A DNA stretch of 29,227 nt from the NCBI GenBank assembly GCA_016748015.1, contig JAAOMT010000386.1:133746-162972 (forward strand). The letters run 5' to 3'. The notes beneath the pieces were generated by a model. It made no database searches, was not told where the DNA came from, and saw only the letters and a program-made list of their open reading frames with translations. Of the stretch, positions 22,136-29,227 are shown piece by piece. The stretch is from Geosiphon pyriformis. Lineage: Eukaryota > Glomeromycota > Glomeromycetes > Archaeosporales > Geosiphonaceae. The first letter of the stretch is position 1, and each line of letters begins with the position of its first letter. A program made the position numbers and the translations under genes.

Positions 22136-23200
22136 TAATTTGTTTAATAAATTAAATTATTTTTTTATTGATTGTTAAAAATACAAAAAAAAATTTAAAT
22201 TAAAAGTATTATTATAATTATTTTGTTATTTAAAAATTCATAAAACTATAATATATGTTTTTTAAATAATAAAAATAATAAATTTTTTAATAAAAATAAA
22301 AATAATTAATTAATTATTTTGTAAAAAATATGAAGTATTAATATAAAAGTTATTAAACTTTAATATATAAATATGTTTAAAATAAAAAATTGTTAAATAC
22401 TTAAATAAAATAAAAACAAATAGTTTTTTTAATTTATATTGTTTAATATAAGTTTAAATTATTGTTTATTTATAAAAAATATGCAAATAATATTTTTGTT
22501 ACATATTTTAAGTTTTAATTAAATTATATTTAATTAAAAATAATATTATTAAATTTGTTTTATTTATAAATTAAATATATAACTTATTTAATAATTTTGA
22601 AATTAATATAAAGTTATATATATATGTAAAATATTAATAAAAATATATTTAATACTGGTTTAATTTTTTTTAATTTTAAAACCTACAATTATTTTTATTT
22701 AAAATAATAAAACAAATTTTATTCAATTTAAAATATATAAAACAATAATAATATTAATTTAAAAAAACAAAAATAATTTAAAAATTATATAATACATAAT
22801 TATTAAAAAAACAATTATATTATATAAACATATAACAAAAAGTAAAAACTTTAATTATTATAATAATTTAATAAGAGTTTATTATTTAAATAATAAATTT
22901 ATACTAATAAATTAAAAATCTAAAATATTATTAATATAAACCAAATATATATTAGTGCTTTATTTTTTCAAATTATAATAAATATACAAAACAATATAAT
23001 AAATATTGAAAATATTAAACTAAAATTAAGAAATATTAAAATTAAATATAAAAAATATGTGAAAAAACTAAATAAATTAAGTAAATTAAAAAAAAAGTTG
23101 AAAAAAAAAGATATAGATAAAAAGCAAAAAAAAATAGATAAAAAAGAAAAAAAATCTGAAAAAAGAAGTAAAAAAGCTAAAAAAAAGTAAAGATAAATAG
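22136..23200 (-). repeat. Right arm of inverted duplication (decayed copy)
   Basis: The reverse complement of this block follows 1-846 and 7682-7776 with few gaps, for example GAATAAAATTTGTTTTATTA, TATATTTTAA and AACAATAATTTAAACTTATA. It holds the A-free target site near 22175-22184 and the ruined gene start at 22996. The outer limit is not visible because the left copy stops at the window edge. GC lost in this arm relative to the other is concentrated in the gene part. Confidence 0.7.
22996..23142 (+). pseudogene. Decayed copy of the coiled-coil gene start
   Basis: Codon-by-codon alignment with the gene at 207-1: ATG, then GCT AGT GTC GAC, became ATA ATA AAT ATT GAA; TAT AGG AGA TGC GTG GAG GAG CTG became TAT AAA AAA TAT GTG AAA AAA CTA. 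The start codon is lost and the frame meets TAA at 23140-23142, with more stops after. Most differences replace G by A or C by T, with some transversions, so acidic and Arg residues became Lys/Asn (KYKKYVKKLNKLSKLKKK). The upstream DNA also matches that of the gene. Lys-rich, A-rich sequence continues to about 23200 and is probably more of the same gene, for which the partner lies outside the window. Confidence 0.7.
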
Positions 23201-23577
23201 AAGTTGCAAATAAAAAAACTACAAAATTTTTTAATAAAAATAACTAAGATAAATAAGAACTTTGTAATTTGTAATTTAAATATTAAAACAATATTTATGA
23301 TTTTAAGTAATAATTTTGATTTATGTATATTGTATTTATAATTTCAATGTTCTTAAATATTGTTTACTTATAAAATTTAAATATTTTCCAAAAAAACCAC
23401 ACTTTAGTATTGTATTTTTTAACTTAGATATATATATTAATATTGATAATTCTTAATTTTTAACAATTTGAATAATAAAAACTAACAAAACTAAGTTTTT
23501 ATATAAAAATTTTATTTAGTTATTCAATATTAAGTTAACTTATGTTGACTAGTTAGTGAGTTTTATTTATAAATCTT
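23201..23577. other. AT-rich stretch between the right arm and LINE D
   Basis: No open frame, motif or homologous segment is recognisable. It may contain further decayed sequence of the duplicated gene, whose intact partner lies left of the window. Confidence 0.3.
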
Positions 23578-23671
23578 TTTTTTTATTAGAATTAAATGAG
23601 TATAGTCTAACTATCATCTAGAAATAAGAAACAAACTAAGTATTCTAGGACTAAATATAGTTTATATATTT

Positions 23672-23698
23672 ACTACATGTAATCAGTTACTTAAGCCA
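23672..23698 (-). promoter_or_regulatory. Conserved LINE 3'-UTR motif (copy D)
   Basis: The element strand reads TGGCTTAAGTAACTGATTAC then ATGTAGT, the same motif as at 951-977 with G->A/C->T changes. Confidence 0.55.
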
Positions 23699-23854
23699 GT
23701 TCAAATTATATTATATTGATACAACAAAAGAAAACTTACTCAAAGACAACATTTTTTGAACAATACCAAACAAAATAACACTATTAGGAATCAATTTAAC
23801 TAGTCATTTAGCTATTTTCATAAGATTAATTTTAATATAAACAGACTTATTAGT

Positions 23855-25065
23855 TTAAAGAAACATCAAATTAGAAAATATTATATTATTTATGTCAAAC
23901 AGATGCTCCGAATTACCAAATATATCCAAATCTTTTATGTAGCACTTTTTTTTTAAAAAAACCATCTTTCTTTTTAGCTTATTAACAGTTTTATTAAAAA
24001 AACCCATATGCACCAAAATCTTATTGATCCTAAGACCAAAAATACTACTTGAAATCAAGTTATTATTAACAAATTGTTTAAACACTTTTATCATGAAACC
24101 AACAGGCTTAACAATAGAGTTAACCAAATCAGAAAGCTTGGTCAACTTTAATTCAAAAGAGATTAACCAAGATAAGAACACAGAATTATTTGATGTAATA
24201 CTAGAAAAAGAAGCCATATTAACTAAAGTACCAAAAATCAAAGAAAACACAAGAACAGCAGCTTTGGCATAAAACTTATTACTAACACCATAAAAAATAA
24301 ACATTTTAAGAGTCTTAGAAAGAAGAGACAGAGACATTTTACAATTTAAAGCCAGATAATCTGAACTTTGGCATTAAAAACAATGCTGATTTCCAGAAGT
24401 TTTTTACCAGATATGGCACTTTCTCAGTATACCAGTTTTGATAATAGCAGAATCCAAATTAGCTTAAGAATCAAATATAACCAAGACAAACCAAGAATAA
24501 TAACCAAAATCAGGAAACTGAGAAATAAAACATGTCTGATTACTAATTTAAGAGATTATATCACTAATTTAAAAGACAGTACAATCAGAAAAAAAGGTAA
24601 CCAATTTGGTCTTAAACTATTATAAGACAAAATTTTCTTATTTTGATTAACAAAAAGAAGAATTCGAGCACTATTTTTGCCCACCAAAATCAACTAATGA
24701 ATAAGAATAGATACAGCAGTATTCAATTCTTTAAAATAGACAACCACATATTGTTAAACACCAATAAACTTCAGCACAACATGAGAAATTTTACCAAAAA
24801 CACTAAGAGCTGACTTAATATTGACAGCAAACATATCTAAAAGCACATCATATAGCACAACAACAGCAGAAGAAAAACCAAACTCAAAAACTACCAAAGA
24901 CTTGGCAATTTTAAGAGTAACAAGATAAATAGAACTTGTAAGCTCAACCAGAAATACAGCATTCAGAGAACTTTAAGAAGCAAACTCCATACAAAAAAGC
25001 TTTACATTGTTCTTTAAAACAGATTATGCATCCAAAAAACCATGTATAGACTAAAAAACAGTCTT
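23855..25065 (-). pseudogene. LINE D ORF1 remnant: RNA-binding protein with zinc knuckle, 5'-truncated
   Basis: Reading from the LTR border, blocks in order are VKLFCMEFAS and FLVELTSSIYLVTLKIAKSL (~25000-24890), an RRM-like region (VLYDVLLDMFAVNIKSALSVFGKISHVVLKFIGV, ~24870-24770; QYVVVYFKELNTAVSI), the knuckle at 24382-24341, and an open stretch of 160 codons (24337-23855) with FYAKAAVLVF and a helical segment (SFELKLTKLSDLVNSIVKPVGF). The knuckle is C-x2-C-x4-Y-x4-C: the His is Tyr (CAT to TAT), and a stop lies between the first two Cys. This ORF1 type is clearly different from those of A-C. The Met at 24337 is internal, not the real start. A short decayed region, SVYIKINLMKIAK, follows before the 3' UTR. 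Confidence 0.6.
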
Positions 25066-25682
25066 AACATTGTTACAGGTGATTATTTGGGGTCCCAAAG
25101 CAAATAACAAACCCATAACTTAGTGCTCAATAAATAACATTAGTAATGTCTAAAAGTGTTTCAATCTGAAAATTTTGATTAAAGTTCTTTGTATAATGGA
25201 CAGAAATTCTCATGTTATTTTATCCATAGCTTCCCAGAATTACAATTCTGTTAATTTTTTTTTTAGTGTTGTGGCCAGCAATTTTCTAGTAAGCAATCCG
25301 TAATTCTTACATGTTCTATCTATTTGCAGAGGTCTTTTACCAGGCAATTCTTGACATTAATACTTAGCACTTAATTCTCAATCAATTAGTATACACAACA
25401 AAAATAAAGACAAAAATAAAAGAGATAAAAAAAAATAAAAACAATAAGCTAAGACAATGTAAGTTAATATTTTGTCAATAGCTGTGATTAAAAGTTATTG
25501 TTCCTGTGTGTTTTAAGTATTAATTACTATCACCATTTAGAGTTGATAGTAAACAACTGAATTTAAAATGCTGAATAAGTATATTTATTAATATTTTGGA
25601 ATGTTATGGTTTCTAACTAGGAAATGATAACTAAGAAATTTCTGTCTCTCTCTTCTTCTTTTTTTGCTTCTAATGCTACTGC

Positions 25683-25688
25683 TATATA
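25683..25688 (-). promoter_or_regulatory. Putative TATA box of the gypsy LTR
   Basis: CACATATATAGCAGTAGCA on the element strand, between the U3 array and the conserved distal part. The solo LTR has TATATATAGTAGTAGTA at the same relative place (10913-10929), which supports a shared promoter. Confidence 0.45.
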
Positions 25689-25759
25689 TGTGTATTTTCT
25701 AATTTTATAGGATTGCTTTGGATTGTCTGTTCTTGTTAGCTATCACTTCATTTTTCTTA

Positions 25760-25930
25760 CATTATAACTAATTATTTTATATTATAATATGTTATCTGAT
25801 ATTATTACATGTTATTCTATGTTATCTCACATTATAACATGTTATTCTATATTATAATGTGTTATCTTATGTTATAATGTGTTATCTTATGTTATAATGC
25901 GTTATCCTATATTATAACATATTATCTAAC
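25760..25930. repeat. Tandem, partly palindromic array in the LTR U3
   Basis: Imperfect ~20-bp units of the form TTATGTTATAATGTGTTATC recur, three of them in direct succession from about 25867. A perfect palindrome ATAACATGTTAT is at 25834-25845, and variants (ATAATGTGTTAT, ATAATGCGTTAT) repeat the theme. The solo LTR in LINE B lacks this array, which accounts for most of the length difference. Arrays in U3 often hold binding sites for a dimeric regulator; that role is inferred. Confidence 0.6.
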
Positions 25931-26031
25931 ATTATTGTACACTATTCTGAGTTTCTTCACATTTCATCACGTTTTTCATTAGGTCATGTTTTTTCTTTTT
26001 TCTTTGATAAGCTTTCTTTTTTCAAGTAACA

Positions 26032-26047
26032 TTATCTTTTTTTTTTT
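26032..26047 (-). promoter_or_regulatory. Polypurine tract (plus-strand primer) of the gypsy element
   Basis: The element strand reads AAAAAAAAAAAGATAA directly before the LTR start TGTTAC. This position and composition are those of the primer for second-strand synthesis. Confidence 0.6.
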
Positions 26048-26189
26048 AATATTGAGCTTCTGCAAAGTCAGTTATGTCTGTTGATAGAACTTGTTCATGT
26101 AATGTTTGATGGTTATGTTGACTATGGCTTTTTGTAAATCTTCAAACTATTGATTGATCATTTATCCTATGTTGTTGACTGTTATCTTT

Positions 26190-26985
26190 TTTAAAGATCT
26201 ATCCAATAGTATGTTTGGACAATGTCAAAAAGCAACATATAATTGACATGCTGTCTTGTAGTGTAGTGTCAGATTGCTCCTTTCTATGAATTTTTCTACT
26301 TGTCGCATTGCTTTTTTGTTGAAAGTTTTCTGGTTGTAGTCTCTGTATAGGTTTTCTAAGTCTAGTTGTTCTCCGATTTTGTAAAACCAATATATTAGAG
26401 AGATTTTTTCTTTCCACTCCTGGACATTGTCTGGTGTTTACTCCCCTGTTTTGGAGAGTTTGGTTCTATGAGCTAAAGATTTTTTAATTTTTTCTAGCTT
26501 GAAAGCCAAATATGTTGTATATAATTGTTTTTGTCTTCTATCTAATTTTTGCACTTCTTTTTCTTCCTCACCTCTTTTTTCTCCACATTCCACCCAAGAA
26601 GTATATTTAATTTTTTTTTGTAAAATTTTTTTTCAGGTGAAATGTAAGGATGAGCATGATTAGTTCTAGTTGAACTTTCACCCATCTCTTTCTTTTCTTT
26701 ATCTCTATATCTTATCTCTTTTTTATCGATTATAATTTCTATTTGAGATATAGATTTTTGAATTTTGTTAAATAATTGTTTAGATAATTTTAAAATTTTG
26801 TCTGAAAGATCCATGTTTGAAATTTCTATCATTCTTTTCTTTATGGTCTTAAGGCTTATATGTATATAATATCTAGATTTCAGCACATGTATAACTATGT
26901 CTTGATAATTATCATTTGTTCTATATCTTGTGGTATATTTTCTGGTCTGATTAATAGAATTTGTGTTCCTAGTTGTGGTTCCACT
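26190..26985 (-). pseudogene. Post-integrase coding region of the gypsy element, frames broken
   Basis: Between the integrase end and the polypurine tract lies ~0.8 kb of protein-like sequence in at least two frames. One frame (within 27021-26542) gives NYQDIVIHVLKSRYYIHISL, a basic/helical stretch (SDKILKLSKQLFNKIQKSIS) and a polar part. A second frame from ~26590 gives LDRRQKQLYTTYLAFKLEKI, a TAA where Trp is likely, then EWKEKISLIYWFYKIGEQLD, YRDYNQKTFNKKAMRQVEKF and LTLHYKTACQLYVAF. The second frame overlaps a spurious one that opens at GTG 26417. Ty3/gypsy elements normally end soon after integrase, so this is an extra domain or ORF. I do not recognise it; there is no clear signal peptide or envelope-like membrane segment. 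Confidence 0.5.
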
Positions 26986-26989
26986 GATG

Positions 26990-28039
26990 TTGATCCTTGT
27001 GTTTAATAAATTTTTAAACAATTTCTATGTACTGTTTTTTTCAGAATTCTGTTTTCTAATTATAACTTATAAGATCTATTTTTTAAAATTTCATGTATGT
27101 AAAATAATCCATCTCATTTTGGATCAAACTTTCTATTCCACTGTTTTTCCACTTTGGTATGATGTAATAGTACTTTATCTCCAATCCTGAATTCGACTGG
27201 TTTATCTGGTAGTTGGTTATCATGCTTTTTTTTTTGTTTTTTTTGTGATTTTTGAATGTTATCAGCTGCTTTTTGCCATTTGTTTTTTAGCATTTCTATT
27301 ATATTATATGTTCTTTTTACCAATGTTTCTTGGATATTGTCTTCTGTTATTGGTTCTGTCAGATATGTATTGACTTCTATCTCAACTGATAATGTTGCTG
27401 TTCTACTGTATACTAATTCAAATAGTATTGCTTGTGTAGTATCTTGCTTCATTATTTAATAAGCAAATAATATTGATGGTATGAATAAATTTCATTTGTC
27501 CTGGTTTTCTTAGCTATTGCTTCACACAATATTCTATTGAATCTTTTGACTAATTTATTGATTTGTGAGTAATATGGTAATGATAATGGTCTCTTCATTC
27601 CAAATCTTTAACTCAGTTCTGTTAATGTTCTATTCACAAAGTGAGTTTCTTAGTCAGATAATAATTTTTTTGAACATACATGTCGACAAATCAGATCTTG
27701 ATAGATGAATTTGGTAACAGATTCTACATCCACTCTTTGAATTGCTTTTGCTTCTGGTCATTTAGTAAGATAATTCATGGCTACTGCGATATATCTGTTC
27801 TTTCTGCTAGTTATTATTAATAGTCCAACTAAATCAATTTCAATCTGCTCAAATAGTTGTCCTACTTTGATTGGTCTTAATGGCTCACTAAGTCTTGTTC
27901 CTCTTCTTCCCTGACAAGCATCACAATTTTGCATGTATTGGATAATATCTGAATATATGAATGGCCAATAGTATTTATTTCTGGTTCTTTCCATAGTTGC
28001 TTCTTTGTGAAAATGTTCTGCTGTTGAATCAGAGTGCAT
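26990..28039 (-). pseudogene. Gypsy integrase, inactivated
   Basis: The zinc-binding HHCC domain is intact at 28039-27900: H2-x6-H9...C39-x2-C42 (MHSDSTAEH, NCDACQ). The catalytic core follows: first Asp in QIEIDLVG (codon 27835-27833), second Asp in LLSD (27655-27653) directly followed by a stop, and the third position in LVKRFNRIL, where the required Glu is Lys (27547-27545), a G->A change that by itself abolishes strand transfer. A frameshift near 27490 moves the frame to FIPSILFAY-IMKQDTTQAIL and the open stretch 27452-27114. After a TGA at 27114-27116 (Trp expected) comes DGLFYIHEILKN, a GPY/F-type C-terminal module. No chromodomain is evident. Family certain, function lost. Confidence 0.85.
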
Positions 28040-28289
28040 GTTGAATAATATTGTTTCTTTCTCTAATTCTGTAATTACTCTGGTTGGTTGATCTGGATTC
28101 TTTCTGTTTTTTCAATAAAGTATATTTTGGTAAGTGATAAAATATTTGGATTGTTGTTTAATATAGTTTTGTTCCTTTTGAGATAATTTCTTCTTGAATC
28201 GTTGGGTATTTATAAAATGTTAAAGTTGTTAATATTTTTGTTTATTCATCTTTTGTTATATTTTTGGGTTGAAGTGTTCTTAGATTTGT

Positions 28290-28778
28290 CTTATTTGTAA
28301 TAAACCATCAGCATTTCTGTTTTCTTTTCCTTTTTTGTAGTGTATAGTATATTTAAATAGTGAAAGTTCTATTTTCCATTGAGCATAATGATTATTTCCA
28401 AATTCTTGCTTCTGGATTAAAGTTAATTCTTTATAATCAGTGTATATGTTGAACTTCTGGCTTAAGTATTCTTTCTATTTTATGACTGCCCAATAGATTG
28501 CTAAGTGTTCTAATGTTGGTGTTCCATAGTTTTTTTTAGCTGGATTCAAACTTTGGCTGGTATATACTACTGGATGTTTTCTTCTATCTGGTCTTTTCTG
28601 CAATAGTATTGTTTCCAATGCTTGGCCTGATGCATTGATGATAATGATAAATGGTTTGCTGTGATCTGGATACATCAACATTAGAGCTTAAATAAGCTTT
28701 CTTCTTAATATATCAAAAGCTTTTTGCTGGTTTTTTGTCTATTGATACTTAATGTTTTTTGATTGAAGCTGGTGTAAT
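28290..28778 (-). pseudogene. Gypsy RNase H with the end of the RT connection, truncated by the telomere
   Basis: The first residues next to the telomere read LHQLQSKNIKYQ-TKNQQKAF, the linker after the reverse transcriptase, with a stop for Trp. The RNase H domain follows: YPDHSKPFIIIINASGQAL (the catalytic Asp of the usual DASG is Asn), HPVVYTSQSLNPAKKNYGT, LEHLAIYWAVIK, TAG at 28477-28475 (Trp expected), NIYTDYKELTLIQKQEFG and HYKKGKENRNADGLL. The longest open stretch is 28681-28475. Everything upstream (RT, protease, gag) is replaced by telomere repeats. Confidence 0.8.
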
Positions 28779-28914
28779 GGTTAGGGATAGAGATAGGAAT
28801 AGGGATAGGGATAGGGATAGGGATAGGGATAGGGATAAGGATAGGGATATTTATAGGGATATTTATAGGGATAGGGATATTTATAGGGATAGGGATATTT
28901 ATAGGGATAGGGAT
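28779..28914 (+). repeat. Proximal variant telomere repeats
   Basis: Repeats here are mostly ATAGGG (T->A in the first or second base of TTAGGG), with a few irregular units (AGAGATAGGAATAGGG near 28788-28803). From ~28846 an insert GATATTTATAGGG recurs four times, alternating with ATAGGG units, forming a small higher-order pattern. The proximal, older part of a telomere commonly collects such variants. Confidence 0.85.
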
Positions 28915-29227
28915 AGGGTTAGGGTTAGGGATAGGGTTAGGGATAGGGTTAGGGTTAGGGTTAGGGTTAGGGTTAGGGTTAGGGTTAGGGTTAGGGTTAG
29001 GGTTAGGGTTAGGGTTAGGGTTAGGGTTAGGGTTAGGGTTAGGGTTAGGGTTAGGGTTAGGGTTAGGGATAGGGTTAGGGTTAGGGTTAGGGTTAGAGAT
29101 AGGGTTAGGGTTAGGGTTAGGGTTAGGGTTAGGGTTAGGGTTAGGGTTAGGGTTAGGGTTAGGGTTAGGGTTAGGGTTAGGGTTAGGGTTAGGGTTAGGG
29201 TTAGGGTTAGGGTTAGGGTTAGGGTAG
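28915..29227 (+). repeat. Telomere, (TTAGGG)n, right chromosome end
   Basis: About 50 units of TTAGGG, G-rich strand toward the 3' end, with a few ATAGGG variants (near 28930, 28942, 29067 and 29100). It ends in AGGGTAG at the window edge. TTAGGG is the repeat of most filamentous fungi and of animals; with the fungal-type retroelements it indicates a fungal chromosome end. Confidence 0.97.

Larger units (their letters stand above)
23578..25070 (-). mobile_element. LINE D: ORF1 plus 3' end of a fourth LINE lineage, ORF2 missing
   Basis: The 3' UTR motif is at 23698-23672 and an A-run tail at ~23588-23578 (TTCTAATAAAAAAAAAG on the element strand). Upstream of these, within about 150 bases, is the end of an ORF1, so the ~4.5 kb of ORF2 seen in A-C is absent. 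The 5' side stops abruptly inside ORF1 at the LTR of the gypsy element (25071), which probably inserted into D; the rest of D would then have been lost with the chromosome end. Decay is intermediate. Confidence 0.6.
25071..26031 (-). repeat. 3' LTR of the gypsy element (961 bp)
   Basis: Perfect terminal inverted ends TGTTAC...GTAACA. On the element strand the 5' border (26031) is preceded by a polypurine tract and the 3' border (25071) is followed by LINE D. The putative U3 has a tandem, partly palindromic array (25760-25930) and a TATATA at 25688-25683. The last ~420 bases match the solo LTR at 10746-11524. Near 25371-25300 (and at 11263 in the solo LTR, ATGTCTACAAGAGAG) there is a coding-like stretch, so the LTR may run into the start of gag; this is tentative. 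Confidence 0.75.
25071..28778 (-). mobile_element. Truncated Ty3/gypsy LTR retrotransposon at the chromosome end
   Basis: Read from the telomere inward: end of the RT-RNase H connection, RNase H (to ~28290), integrase (28039-~26990), a post-integrase coding region, a polypurine tract, and a complete 3' LTR ending at 25071. Gag, protease and most of the reverse transcriptase, with the 5' LTR, are missing because the chromosome ends inside the element. RNase H preceding integrase identifies the Ty3/gypsy (Metaviridae) order. Stops from Trp/Gln/Arg codons, frameshifts and a lost integrase Glu make it inactive, but it is less decayed than LINEs B and C. Confidence 0.85.

Noticed and set aside
25760-25930. 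CRISPR-like array
   Set aside because: Units are contiguous without unique spacers, imperfect, AT-rich and inside an LTR of a fungal chromosome end.
26199-26417. 72-codon minus-strand frame opening at GTG 26417
   Set aside because: The overlapping frame gives a more protein-like product (EWKEKISLIYWFYKIGEQLD) that fits the surrounding coding region better.
26963-27459. Plus-strand frames 26963-27190 and 27256-27459, hydrophobic and membrane-like
   Set aside because: They are antisense to integrase C-terminal sequence; the hydrophobicity comes from T-rich reverse strand of Lys/Gln-rich coding.

Overview
This window is a fungal chromosome end. The last ~450 bases are a telomere of TTAGGG repeats with the G-rich strand running 5'->3' off the right end, as expected for a right-hand terminus. 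Almost everything inside it is layered, decaying retrotransposon. The LINE proteins (ORF1 with an RRM-like region and zinc knuckle; ORF2 with AP endonuclease, reverse transcriptase and RNase H) resemble elements I recall from arbuscular mycorrhizal fungi (Glomeromycotina, Rhizophagus-like). That assignment is from memory of protein families and was not searched.

Layout. 1-207 (-): 5' end of a host-like gene for a charged coiled-coil protein, running off the left edge. 208-846: its AT-rich upstream DNA. 848-7677 (-): LINE A, the youngest copy, flanked by a 14/15-bp target duplication. 7692-~8085: AT-rich flank and spacer. ~8086-15370 (+): LINE B, strongly AT-shifted and carrying a solo LTR at 10746-11524. 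15371-22035 (-): LINE C, inserted in B's 3' UTR with a 10-bp duplication; the rest of B's 3' UTR is 22036-~22135. 22136-~23200: a decayed inverted copy of 1-846 plus 7682-7776, including a ruined copy of the coiled-coil gene start. 23578-25070 (-): LINE D, a fourth lineage with ORF1 and a 3' end but no ORF2. 25071-28778 (-): Ty3/gypsy remnant with a 961-bp 3' LTR, polypurine tract, a post-integrase coding region, integrase and RNase H. 28779-29227: telomere, seeded directly on the broken gypsy element.

Reconstruction. If A, B and C are removed, 1-846, 7692-~8085 and 22136-23200 form a compact head-to-head inverted duplication of the gene start, with arms of about 1 kb and a spacer of about 0.3 kb. 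B then entered next to the right arm, a solo LTR and C entered B, and A later entered the left arm. The right arm keeps the empty site for A. The chromosome was finally broken inside the gypsy element, which was itself nested in D, and capped.

A GC->AT mutational process, mostly C->T and G->A, dominates the window. Zinc-knuckle Cys/His codons have become Tyr in all four LINEs, the RT FVDD motif became FVNN or FVDN, and Trp/Gln/Arg codons became stops. No element appears able to move by itself. I see no tRNA, rRNA, CRISPR or bacterial-type feature.
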